A stretch of DNA of 64,000 bases from CAYMZZ01 sp047600605 (GTDB lineage Bacteria; Bacteroidota; Bacteroidia; Chitinophagales; Chitinophagaceae), in contig JASGKK010000001.1 of assembly GCA_047600605.1 (NCBI GenBank), forward strand, positions 186,001 through 250,000. Reading direction: 5' to 3'. Every line of letters starts with the position of its first letter. Within the stretch, counting starts at the first letter, position 1. Shown piece by piece: positions 35,269 through 43,148 of this stretch. The notes under the pieces were generated by a model. That model made no database searches, was not told the origin of the DNA, and saw only the letters and a program-made list of their open reading frames with translations. Position numbers and translations under genes: made by a program.

Positions 35269-35787
35269 CTTCAAATTTTCAAATCAGCACATCATCAAAT
35301 TAACTGGTTTCTGTCTGTAATAGAAAAGGACACACTTTTGGTGTCCCTTTGTAATTACCTATAATCTTCAAATTTTCAAATCAGCACATCATCAAATTAA
35401 CTGGTTTCTGCCTGTAATAGAAAAGGACACTCTTCTGGCACCGTTTCCCAATTACCTATAATCTTCAAATTTTCAAATCAGCACATCATCAAATTAACAG
35501 GTTTCTGTCTGTAATAGAAAAGGACACTCTTCTGGCACCGTTTTCCAATTACCTATAATCTTCAAATTTTCAAATCAGCACATCATCAAATTAACTGGTT
35601 TCTGTCTGTAATAGAAAAGGACACTCTTCTGGCACCGTTTTCCAATTACCTATAATCTTCAAATTTTCAAATCAGCACATCATCAAATTAACAGGTTTCT
35701 GTCTGTAATAGAAAAGGACACTCTTTTGGTGTCCCTTTGTAATTACCTATAATCTTCAAATTTTCAAATCAACACATCATCAAATCA
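35269..35787. repeat. 97-bp tandem repeat array, five full copies plus a partial sixth
   Basis: The word CTTCAAATTTTCAAATC starts at 35269, 35366, 35463, 35560, 35657 and 35754, so the period is exactly 97 bp. Each unit holds an octamer-array arm (to CATCATCAAAT), then GGTTTCTG(T/C)CTGTAATAG and AAAAGGACAC. In units 1 and 5 this is followed by a sequence that folds back (GGACAC with GTGTCC); in units 2-4 that half is replaced by GGCACCGTTT and cannot pair. The sixth copy is cut after about 34 bp, at the end of the uspA gene. No coding capacity was seen. Confidence 0.95.
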
Positions 35788-36573
35788 CTATTGGTGTGCC
35801 GCCAGCAATGGCACGGTGCTGTTGTAGGCGAGTTTGCGTGTATGGCTGCTGCTGAAAAGGTTATTGAAGAAAGTATGATTTTTTGGAATGATAATGATCA
35901 GATCAATATTGCGATCGCGGGCAAACTGTTCAATCGCTTCATAAAAATCATTCATGCCAATGAAATAAAATTCGGGTTTGAACTCTGCAAACATTTCCTG
36001 CATTTTTGCACGCCCGGTCAGGTATTCTTCTGTTAGCGTTACATAATGCTGATTGTCTACATTGACAATATGGAGGCTGGCCTTAAACAGTTCCAGTACG
36101 TTTTTAATAGCCAGTACAGGGGTTGTATTTTCCACATCCTGAAAATCGGATGTAAGAGCAATATTAGTGACTCCTGTGTATTGCGCTTCACGTGGTATGA
36201 TCATCACGGGGCATACATTCTGCTGCACCATTTTGAGCGATTTGCTGCCACTGAATATCTGACGCCATTCTTCTTTTTCTGTAATACCCATTACGATCAG
36301 TTCGGCTGTTTTCTGGTAAGCCAGGCGGCCGAGGTTGTCGATCAGATCATCTCCCAGTTCCTTTACACATTCAATATTGCTTACCCCTTTCTGCTCCAGT
36401 TCGGCTTTCAGGGTCTGCAGGTACTGTTCAGTAGTATCCGCTTCACCTTCGTCTTCAAACATGTGATAAAGGATGACCCGGGTGTCGGATTGACCACTGA
36501 GCATGGCTGCGGCATAACGGGCGGCGTGGAGGGATGTTTCAGAAAAATCAACGGGAATGATCACGTCTTTCAT
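35788..36573 (-). CDS. Universal stress protein, two UspA domains in tandem
   Basis: A 261-residue cytoplasmic protein. I start at the ATG at 36573 (MKDVIIPVDFSETSLHAARY), the usual UspA opening. The first domain (1-140) has ELIVMGITEKEEW...GSKSLKMVQQNVCPVMIIP, the second (about 145-261) IDLIIIIPKNHTFFNNLFSSS. The ATP-binding G-2x-G-9x-G(S/T) motif is not clear-cut in either half. Such double-domain proteins are common in Bacteroidota and respond to stress. Its stop codon is directly next to the last partial unit of the 97-bp array. Confidence 0.92.
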   Translation of the reverse strand: MKDVIIPVDFSETSLHAARYAAAMLSGQSDTRVILYHMFEDEGEADTTEQYLQTLKAELEQKGVSNIECVKELGDDLIDNLGRLAYQKTAELIVMGITEKEEWRQIFSGSKSLKMVQQNVCPVMIIPREAQYTGVTNIALTSDFQDVENTTPVLAIKNVLELFKASLHIVNVDNQHYVTLTEEYLTGRAKMQEMFAEFKPEFYFIGMNDFYEAIEQFARDRNIDLIIIIPKNHTFFNNLFSSSHTRKLAYNSTVPLLAAHQ

Positions 36574-36846
36574 ATAGTAGTTAGGTTTTAGTCCGAGCAA
36601 AGAAAATATAAAATAGTCTTATTTGCGCAAACACCTGCACTACAATCTTTTCAACAGCTGTGGAAGAATTGTGAACAGGCTTTTCCGCAGCAGTACAATC
36701 TCTTGTAAGGGCTAGGTAAGTTTCTAAATAAGAGTTACCACTCAATTGATTATCAATGTTTGAGGAAAATTTATCCAAATGCTTCTTCTGTTATACCTTG
36801 TACTGTTGTCTGGCCCGCCGCAGCAATCCAATCAATACCCGTACGT

Positions 36847-38019
36847 ATGAAAATAGCGAATTTGCCGTGGAATGAGGCGCAGCGCCTGGCTGAGCTTGAT
36901 GCCTGTCAGATTCTCGACACTCCCGTCGAAACCTCTTTTAATGAACTGGTGGAACTGCTATATCAGATCACCGGTTGCAGTTATGTAGCCATTTCCTTTA
37001 TTGATAATAAACGTCAGTGGCATAAAGCCAGCATCGGACTGGGGGTGACCGAAAGTCCCCGTGATCTGTCATTTTGCAGCCATACCATTCTCGACAGGCG
37101 GGTGATGGTGGTGCCGGATGCCCGTATCGACGACCGGTTTGCTGATAATCCGATGGTCGCAGACGGATTACGTATCCGTTTTTATGCAGGGGCGCCTATT
37201 GTATCAACCAATGGATACAATATCGGAACAGTATGTGCCTTTGATGCTGAATTGAAAAATTTCAGTTCTGAGCAGGAACGTGCCATTGGGATCATTGCCG
37301 GTCAGGTGACTCGGTTACTCGAACTACGGCTGCGCAATCAGGCTATCCGCGAAAAGGCCGAGCAACTGATCGATATAGAACGCAGTACCCTCCAGTTTGC
37401 CCTGCAGCAACAGGAGATGGAGCGTAAAGCCATAGGAGTGGAGCTGCATGAAAACTTTGCCCAGGTACTGGCTGCCAGCCTCATGTACCTGAGTGTGGCC
37501 ATGGAAGAAAAAGAACTGGCGCCATCGCTGTTGCTCCGGACACGCACTGTACTGGAAGACCTGCTGCAGGAAATGCGGCGGTTGTCGCGTACCTATAATC
37601 CGATCAGCCTGCCAGCGGTAACGCTGGAAGAAGTATTGCGTGAGTTTATCATACAATTTGCTAAAAAAGCTCCCTACGAGGTAGAACTCGACTGGGAGGA
37701 GAGCCCGGCTATGTTATCCGGCGAAACGGCCATCAATCTGTTCCGCATTCTGGCGCAATACCTGTTGCTGCTCGAAAAAAGAGAGATAAACGGCCCCGTA
37801 CACATCCGGATACTGGTAGATCAGGATATACAACTGGTACTGCTGCATAGCGACAAGCGCCCGCTTGATTCAGACAGGCAGCATCAGATCAGTCTCAATG
37901 CCATCATTACCCGCATCCGCCTGCTCCGCGGACAGTATGAAATCAATATTGAACCTTCGGGCACCACGAGTTTTATCGTGACGATGCCACTAAGCGCTAA
38001 AGCGGATTTGGAAATCTGA
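36847..38019 (+). CDS. GAF-domain protein with degenerate histidine-kinase module
   Basis: A 390-residue protein, no membrane segment. The ATG at 36847 starts MKIANLPWNEAQRLAELDAC, the usual opening of GAF sensors of this type. GAF domain about 20-165 (ISFIDNKRQWHKASIGL, PIVSTNGYNIGTVCAFD). A coiled region leads to a HisKA_3-like box with a candidate phospho-His (ERKAIGVELHENFAQ). The following ATPase region lacks recognisable N and G boxes: the place of the usual E-x3-N-x3-H is INLFRILAQYLLLL. It may therefore be a phosphotransfer or pseudo-kinase protein. Partner unknown. Confidence 0.75.
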   Translation: MKIANLPWNEAQRLAELDACQILDTPVETSFNELVELLYQITGCSYVAISFIDNKRQWHKASIGLGVTESPRDLSFCSHTILDRRVMVVPDARIDDRFADNPMVADGLRIRFYAGAPIVSTNGYNIGTVCAFDAELKNFSSEQERAIGIIAGQVTRLLELRLRNQAIREKAEQLIDIERSTLQFALQQQEMERKAIGVELHENFAQVLAASLMYLSVAMEEKELAPSLLLRTRTVLEDLLQEMRRLSRTYNPISLPAVTLEEVLREFIIQFAKKAPYEVELDWEESPAMLSGETAINLFRILAQYLLLLEKREINGPVHIRILVDQDIQLVLLHSDKRPLDSDRQHQISLNAIITRIRLLRGQYEINIEPSGTTSFIVTMPLSAKADLEI

Positions 38020-38098
38020 AAATTTGGTGATTTGAAGATGCCTAAAGCAGACTCATAACTTATAGACCGTCTTCAAATTCTCAAATCTTCAAATCGAC
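38011..38098. repeat. Octamer array, inverted halves, upstream of prfB
   Basis: Forward words (GAAAATTTGGTGATTTGAAG, to 38039) overlap the last codons of the kinase-like gene, and reverse words (CTTCAAATTCTCAAATCTTC, from about 38071) follow after about 30 bp. Short TTTGAAGA / TCTTCAAA pairs can form a stem. Same family as 28495-28633. Confidence 0.65.
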
Positions 38099-38111
38099 CA
38101 ATTGTTTTCCC

Positions 38112-38119
38112 TACCTTTG
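38112..38119 (+). promoter_or_regulatory. prfB: Candidate -7 box of prfB
   Basis: TACCTTTG matches the Bacteroidota -7 consensus and ends six bases before the prfB ATG, so the transcript would have almost no leader. No TTTG -33 element is seen at 19-21 bp spacing. Confidence 0.55.
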
Positions 38120-38125
38120 CGCCCT

Positions 38126-39218
38126 ATGACAATCGAAAAATTACAGGATATGCGGTCCCGCGTTACCGGGATAAGGAGGTTTCTTTGACGTCGAGAACCG
38201 ACGCCAGAAAGTAGAAGCCGACAAACAGTTATCATTAAGTCCCGGTTTTTGGGATGATAACAAGCGCGCTACAGAAATTCTAAAAAATATTAAGCTAAAC
38301 GAGTACTGGGTTAGCCTCTTTGAAGAAACAGAGACGGCGGTAGAAGATTTTGCCGTTTTGTTTGAGTTTTGGAAAGGGGGTGATGCTTCTGAAGAAGAAA
38401 CCCAGGCAGCCTATGATAAGGCCCTCGTTATGCTCGATGATGCCGAGTTTAAGGCCACTCTCAACGAGCCGGAAGACGAACTGCCTGCTGTATTGCAGAT
38501 CAACTCAGGAGCCGGTGGAACTGAGAGCCAGGACTGGGCCGAAATGCTGGCACGTATGTACCGCATGTATGGCGAAAAGCAAGGCTGGAAGGTCACGGAA
38601 CTCGATTGGGTCTGGGGTGATGGTGCCGGTATCAAAACAGCCACGCTGCAGTTTGAAGGTCCATTTGCCTATGGCTTCCTGAAAGCCGAAAGCGGTGTGC
38701 ACCGCCTGGTGCGTATTTCTCCATTCGACAGTAATGCCCGTCGTCATACTTCATTCTGCTCTGTTTTTGTATATCCCCTGGTAGACGATACCATCAATAT
38801 TGAGGTGAAGGATTCTGAAGTGAAAATGGAAACCGCCCGAAGTGGTGGTGCCGGTGGTCAGAATGTAAACAAGGTGGAAACAAAAGTAATGCTGACCCAT
38901 ATTCCCACCGGTATTGTGGTAGTATGTCAGACCGAACGTACACAGCTGGGTAACCGAGAAAAAGCGATGACCATGCTGAAAAGCCGCCTGTATGAAGAGG
39001 AGTTGCGCAAACGCAATGAAGCCAAAGATGCGGCCAACAGCAAAAAGAAAAAGATCGAATGGGGCAGCCAGATCCGCTCCTATGTTTTCCACCCCTACAA
39101 AATGATCAAGGACCACCGTACCGACTACGAAACAGGCAATATTCAACCTGTAATGGACGGTGAGCTGGATGGGTTTATTAAAGCGTATCTGATGAGTGAA
39201 AAAGAAGCAGAATCATAG
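38126..39218 (+). CDS. prfB: Peptide chain release factor 2, with programmed +1 frameshift
   Basis: Releases finished proteins at UGA and UAA codons. A short first frame from the ATG at 38126 encodes 20 residues (MTIEKLQDMRSRVTGIRRFL) and stops at TGA 38186-38188. The main frame continues at +1 (LDVENRRQKVEAD). The shift site AGG-AGG-TTT-CTT-TGA-C has the same layout as the classical RF2 site. The restored product is 363 residues. The stop-recognition tripeptide is in RISPFDS and the catalytic GGQ in SGGAGGQNVN. Translation shifts when RF2 is scarce, which is autoregulation. A coding call from the downstream frame only (from about 38358) would miss the N-terminus. Confidence 0.96.
38174..38189 (+). 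promoter_or_regulatory. prfB: RF2 programmed +1 frameshift site
   Basis: AGGAGG (38174-38179) acts as an internal Shine-Dalgarno element three bases before the slippery CTT (38183-38185). It is followed by the in-frame stop TGA and C. The ribosome slips from CTT TGA to CTTT GAC. Confidence 0.93.
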
Positions 39219-39220
39219 GC

Positions 39221-39259
39221 AGGATTTGAAAATATGATGATTTGAGGATTTGAAGATGG
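39221..39259. repeat. Octamer array, forward arm upstream of the four-helix-bundle gene
   Basis: Words GATTTGAAAA, GATTTGAGGA and TTTGAAGAT. Positions 39239-39257 are complementary at 18 of 19 bases to 39724-39742, downstream of the next gene. The gene between them therefore sits in the loop of an inverted pair. Confidence 0.8.
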
Positions 39260-39326
39260 GGAAAAAAACAAAAAGATCTGGGAAAAACACAGAAAGAACG
39301 GATAGAATTGTGATTAATTTCGCTGC

Positions 39327-39716
39327 ATGCGGAATGATATCGGAAATAATGAGATTGTCCGTATCTCTTTCGGGTTTGCGTTAGCTGTTATCAGGTATAC
39401 GCAACAGTTGGAAAGTGATAGAAAATATGCAATAGCAAAACAGCTTTTCCGCTCAGCTACCAGTATTGGGGCATGTGTGCGCGAAGCTCAGAATGCAGAA
39501 AGTCTGGCTGATTTTATTCATAAGATGAAAATGGCGGCTAAAGAAGCGGATGAATCAACTTACTGGCTGGAACTTTGTCATCAAATGGCGCCGTCTGAAA
39601 CAACAAATGAATTGATAAAAACGTGCATGTCAATCATTCGGATTTTGTCAAAGATTATTAGTTCTTCGAAAGCAAAACTTAACAACAGGATTACTTCGGG
39701 TAGTCAATCGAAATAA
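39327..39716 (+). CDS. Four-helix bundle protein (23S rRNA intervening-sequence protein family)
   Basis: A 129-residue helical protein. The pattern IVRISFGFALAVIRYTQQL, AIAKQLFRSATSIGACVREA, DFIHKMKMAAKEADESTYWL and the final RILSKIISSSKAKL is that of the S23/IVP four-helix bundle family, first known from intervening sequences in 23S rRNA genes and related to the Avd protein of diversity-generating retroelements. Biochemical role not settled; family members are basic and form pentamers. It is an orphan gene between prfB and pruA and is enclosed by inverted octamer arrays, suggesting an inserted unit. Confidence 0.88.
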   Translation: MRNDIGNNEIVRISFGFALAVIRYTQQLESDRKYAIAKQLFRSATSIGACVREAQNAESLADFIHKMKMAAKEADESTYWLELCHQMAPSETTNELIKTCMSIIRILSKIISSSKAKLNNRITSGSQSK

Positions 39717-39717
39717 T

Positions 39718-39751
39718 CTTCAAATTTTCAAATCCTCAAATCTTCAAATCA
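39718..39751. repeat. Octamer array, reverse arm downstream of the four-helix-bundle gene
   Basis: CTTCAAATTTTCAAATCCTC continuing to AAATC, which is the inverted counterpart of the arm at 39221-39259. It ends one base before the pruA start codon, so it also forms the whole 5' untranslated region of pruA. Confidence 0.85.
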
Positions 39752-39752
39752 C

Positions 39753-41384
39753 ATGAGCATTGGCACTTTTTCCTATCCTCTTCCTGCAAATGAACCAATT
39801 CTGAATTATGGCCCGGGATCGGCTGAAAAGAAGCGGCTGAAAGAGGTACTGGCTGAATTGAAAAAGCAGGTTGCAGACATTCCCATGTATATAGGTGGAA
39901 AAGAGGTACGCACCAATAAAAAGGTGGCCCTGCATCCGCCCCACGAAACGGCACATACATTAGGACATTTTCATGCGGGAGAGGAAAAACATGTGAAACA
40001 GGCTATTGAGGCAGCACTTGCGGCCAAAGATGCCTGGGCTGCCATGAGTTGGGAAAGCCGGGCAGGGATTTTTCTGAAAGCAGCTGACCTGATCGCAACC
40101 AAGTACCGTCCGTATATGAATGGTACCACCATGCTGGGTCAAAGTAAAAATGCTTTCCAGGCAGAGATCGATTCGGCCTGCGAAATCATTGACTTTCTCC
40201 GCTTCAATGTACATTTCCTGAGTGAGATCTATAAACAACAACCGATCAGCGGACCGGGCATGCATAACCGCATGGAGTATCGTCCGCTCGAAGGTTTTGT
40301 GCTGGCGGTGACCCCATTCAATTTCACTGCTATCGGCGGCAATCTGCCCACTTCAGCGGCTATGTGTGGCAATGTAGTGGTATGGAAACCGGCCAATACG
40401 CAGGTTTATTCTGCCCAGATGTTTATGCGTATTCTGCAGGAAGCAGGACTGCCAGCCGGAGTGATCAACCTCGTATATGTGGATGGCCCAACGCTGGGTA
40501 AGGTTTGCTTTAGTCATCGTGAATTTGCCGGTGTACATTTTACCGGTTCCACAGGCGTATTCAACCAGATGTGGGAGACGATCGGAAAGAATATGGGCAG
40601 CTATCGCAGCTATCCCCGTATTGTGGGTGAAACAGGAGGGAAGGATTTTGTGGTAGCTCACAACAGTGCCGATGCAGACGTGGTAGCCACCGCATTGCTG
40701 CGTGGTGCATTCGAATTTCAGGGGCAAAAATGTTCAGCCGCATCGAGGGCTTATATTCCCAGCAATATTGCGGAAGAGGTAAAAAAGAAACTGGTAGCCG
40801 GTGTAAAGAGTTTTAAGATGGGTACGGTAGAAGACTTTACCAATTTCGTGAATGCTGTGATCGACGAAAAAAGCTTTGACAAGATCAAAAGCTATATTGA
40901 TAATGCCAAAAAGGATAAGAAAGCCGAAATACTGGTAGGAGGGAAATGTGATAAGAGTAAAGGCTATTTTATACAGCCTACGGTTATTGAAGCCAAAGAC
41001 CCGCAATATGTGACCATGTGTGAGGAGATCTTTGGTCCCGTACTTACTATTTATGTTTATCCGGCCAGCCAGTTTGAAAAAACGCTTGAGCTGGTTGACA
41101 GTACATCGCCTTATGCGCTGACCGGTTCGATCATAGCACGCGACCGTGGTGCCATTGAGCTGGCTACAACACGTCTGCGTCAGGCTGCCGGCAATTTTTA
41201 TATCAACGACAAACCTACCGGTGCAGTAGTGGGACAACAGCCTTTTGGCGGAGCCCGCGCCAGTGGTACCAATGATAAAGCAGGTTCCATTCTCAACCTG
41301 TACAGATGGCTGAGTGCACGTACAATTAAAGAGACATTCAATCCTCCTGTTGATTATCATTATCCATTCCTTCAGGAGAAATAA
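39753..41384 (+). CDS. pruA: L-glutamate gamma-semialdehyde (1-pyrroline-5-carboxylate) dehydrogenase
   Basis: A 543-residue aldehyde dehydrogenase that oxidises glutamate semialdehyde to glutamate, the second step of proline breakdown and the exit of arginine/ornithine breakdown. Catalytic Cys in GQKCSAASRAY and general-base Glu in VGETGGKDF; the cofactor site includes FTGSTGVF and TPFNFTAIGGNLP. The length and the N-terminal arm are those of the single-domain PruA of Bacteroidota and eukaryotes. It follows the octamer array directly. A strong terminator lies 18 bp after the stop. Confidence 0.95.
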   Translation: MSIGTFSYPLPANEPILNYGPGSAEKKRLKEVLAELKKQVADIPMYIGGKEVRTNKKVALHPPHETAHTLGHFHAGEEKHVKQAIEAALAAKDAWAAMSWESRAGIFLKAADLIATKYRPYMNGTTMLGQSKNAFQAEIDSACEIIDFLRFNVHFLSEIYKQQPISGPGMHNRMEYRPLEGFVLAVTPFNFTAIGGNLPTSAAMCGNVVVWKPANTQVYSAQMFMRILQEAGLPAGVINLVYVDGPTLGKVCFSHREFAGVHFTGSTGVFNQMWETIGKNMGSYRSYPRIVGETGGKDFVVAHNSADADVVATALLRGAFEFQGQKCSAASRAYIPSNIAEEVKKKLVAGVKSFKMGTVEDFTNFVNAVIDEKSFDKIKSYIDNAKKDKKAEILVGGKCDKSKGYFIQPTVIEAKDPQYVTMCEEIFGPVLTIYVYPASQFEKTLELVDSTSPYALTGSIIARDRGAIELATTRLRQAAGNFYINDKPTGAVVGQQPFGGARASGTNDKAGSILNLYRWLSARTIKETFNPPVDYHYPFLQEK

Positions 41385-41402
41385 GACAATCATTTTTTTG
41401 AT

Positions 41403-41440
41403 AAAAGCCCGGTCTGCAGACCGGGCTTTTTATTTTTTTC
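41403..41440 (+). terminator. Rho-independent terminator after pruA
   Basis: A perfect 28-nt palindromic hairpin (41403-41430), AAAAGCCCGGTC / GACCGGGCTTTT around TGCA, followed by TATTTTTTTC. Confidence 0.95.
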
Positions 41441-41496
41441 AAACAGCATCTGATACAATTCAGCAACACAAAATGTCAGTTCAGACGTCATTTGGT

Positions 41497-41526
41497 TTTG
41501 CAGGCGTACATGACCCGCTATGTTTG
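41497..41526 (+). promoter_or_regulatory. Bacteroidota-type promoter of the first small barrel gene
   Basis: TTTG at 41497-41500, an 18-bp spacer and TATGTTTG at 41519-41526, near the consensus TTTG-N19-21-TAnnTTTG. The leader to the ATG at 41558 would be about 25 nt. Confidence 0.6.
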
Positions 41527-41557
41527 CAACCACATTAATCATCTAAATCAAAAGTTC

Positions 41558-42100
41558 ATGAAAAAAACATTTTTACTGATCGGTATTAGTCTTCTGTCGT
41601 TTGCCGGCTTTGCTCAAAAGGGTAACAATCAGATTAACGTGGGTGTGGAGTTGGGTCTTCCCACAGGCGATAACGGTGATGTAAGCAAGGCAGGTTTTGG
41701 TGGCACCGTAAAAGGCCTGTATGGCATTGGTACGGCTGGTCAGCTGAGCCTTACTACCGGCTTCATTTCTTTCTCTGCCAAAAGTGAGTTTGCCGATCTG
41801 CTCGGTGCCGATAAAATCACCAGTACGGTTATACCTATTCTGGCTGGTTACCGTCATCATTTCAGCGGTTTCTTTGTAGAGCCGCAGGTTGGTTATGGTA
41901 TTTATGGCGGCAAGATCAAAGGTGGTGATTTTGCCACGAGCGATTCAGAAGGCGCATTCACCTGGGCTGCCGGCGTAGGTTATATTTATAAAAACGCAGA
42001 GATCGGTGCCCGTTATCAGAGCATGTCAAAAGATGGCGAAAGTTCCGGTTTTGTAGGTATTCGCCTCGCATATAATTTCTCACTCGGTGGAAATAAATAA
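41558..42100 (+). CDS. Small outer-membrane beta-barrel protein (OmpX/porin-like)
   Basis: A 180-residue secreted protein. The ATG at 41558 starts a clear signal peptide (MKKTFLLIGISLLSFAGFAQ); the longer upstream frame has none. The mature part alternates polar and hydrophobic residues in short strands (IPILAGYRHHFSGFFVEPQV, GYGIYGG) and ends in a strand (IRLAYNFSLGG). Function unknown; such 8-stranded barrels are very common in Bacteroidota. Own promoter and terminator. Similar in layout to the next gene. Confidence 0.85.
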   Translation: MKKTFLLIGISLLSFAGFAQKGNNQINVGVELGLPTGDNGDVSKAGFGGTVKGLYGIGTAGQLSLTTGFISFSAKSEFADLLGADKITSTVIPILAGYRHHFSGFFVEPQVGYGIYGGKIKGGDFATSDSEGAFTWAAGVGYIYKNAEIGARYQSMSKDGESSGFVGIRLAYNFSLGGNK

Positions 42101-42127
42101 GCATTCCTTAACCGCTTATTTCAATAA

Positions 42128-42160
42128 AGGCTGTTCCCGTAAGAACAGCCTCTTTTATTT
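42128..42160 (+). terminator. Rho-independent terminator after first barrel gene
   Basis: AGGCTGTTC (42128-42136) pairs perfectly with GAACAGCCT (42143-42151), loop CCGTAA, then CTTTTATTT. Confidence 0.9.
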
Positions 42161-42298
42161 CAAAAAGCTCCAAAGCCGCAGTTTAAAGGGGTAAGAGTAT
42201 AAAATGAAGGGTTGGAGTATACGCATTTGAATGTTAAAATACAATACCCGCCACGTGGTATTCTACTGCTTTTGCATTTATTTTAACGTGGTTAACCC

Positions 42299-42329
42299 TT
42301 TGAATTCCAAAAACTTGATCTTAAGTTTG
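42299..42329 (+). promoter_or_regulatory. Consensus Bacteroidota promoter of the second barrel gene
   Basis: TTTG (42299-42302), a 19-bp spacer and TAAGTTTG (42322-42329) match the Bacteroidota -33/-7 consensus exactly. The leader to the ATG at 42371 would be about 35-40 nt. The 200-bp upstream stretch holds nothing else recognisable. Confidence 0.75.
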
Positions 42330-42370
42330 CGGCAGAATTGATTAACATTCTAAACCACAAAACACATTTT

Positions 42371-42889
42371 ATGAAAAAGGTTTTTTTAGCCGCAACATTT
42401 GTAGTTGCAAGTTTTATGGGTGCGTATGCTCAGCCTGCTGAAGGATTCAAATTTGGTGCTGGTGTTCGCGCTTCTCTGCCTATTGGTGATATGTCCGATG
42501 GTTATTCTTTCGGTATTGGTGCTGAGCTGCAGGGTGAATATGGTATTTCTGACATGATCTCAGCTGTTGGTACTACAGGTTACACCAGCTTCTTCGGAAA
42601 GAAATTTGATATTCCCGGTGTAGGTTCAGTTAAGAATGATGCCCTCGGCTATATTCCCATCCTGGTAGGTGCCCGTGTATATCCTTCTACTAACTTCTTC
42701 ATCGGAGCTCAGGTAGGTTACGGTATCCTCACCGGTAGCGGTAGCGAAGGCGCTTTCAACTATCAACCCCAGGTTGGTTACAACGCAGAAACATTCCAGG
42801 TTGCTTTAAACTACAACGGTCTTTCAAAGAGCGGTAGCACTTTAAGCCATCTTGGTCTGACAGCTATCTACAAATTTGGTGGCAAATAA
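42371..42889 (+). CDS. Small outer-membrane beta-barrel protein (OmpX/porin-like)
   Basis: A 172-residue protein with a signal peptide (MKKVFLAATFVVASFMGAYA). Strand motifs parallel to the preceding barrel are seen (YIPILVGARVYPSTNFFIGA, QVGYGILTG) and the final strand is LTAIYKFGGK. The two are likely old duplicates. The very regular promoter and clean codon pattern suggest strong expression. Function unknown. Confidence 0.85.
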   Translation: MKKVFLAATFVVASFMGAYAQPAEGFKFGAGVRASLPIGDMSDGYSFGIGAELQGEYGISDMISAVGTTGYTSFFGKKFDIPGVGSVKNDALGYIPILVGARVYPSTNFFIGAQVGYGILTGSGSEGAFNYQPQVGYNAETFQVALNYNGLSKSGSTLSHLGLTAIYKFGGK

Positions 42890-42915
42890 GCAGAAATTGC
42901 TTTGTTATTTACTTT

Positions 42916-42950
42916 CGAAAGCCGGCAAACAGCCCGCTTTCGTCGTTTTA
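42916..42950 (+). terminator. Possible terminator after second barrel gene
   Basis: CGAAAGC (42916-42922) and GCTTTCG (42936-42942) pair around a 13-nt loop, followed by TCGTTTTA. A modest hairpin. Confidence 0.5.
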
Positions 42951-43148
42951 TACCAATCGATTACGCCTCTCATATTTCAACTTATCTGAATTTAAAAATC
43001 ATTGGCAAAGCGGTTGATAATTGTCAATTAATTGGGTTTTAAGAGGTTTTACTTATAGGAGGTAATTGGATTGCTGAATAGTTTCGCACTGTCGAATGAG
43101 TAAACGAACTATCGTTTAACCATATTCCGAACCATCCAAAAATCCAAT

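Noticed and set aside
35269..35787. CRISPR array
   Set aside because: The 97-bp units are nearly identical throughout, with no short repeat/unique spacer pattern and no cas genes nearby. It is a tandem repeat.
39221..39751. Classical insertion sequence or composite transposon
   Set aside because: The enclosed protein has no transposase motifs and no target-site duplication was evident by eye. Only the weaker inverted-array reading is kept.
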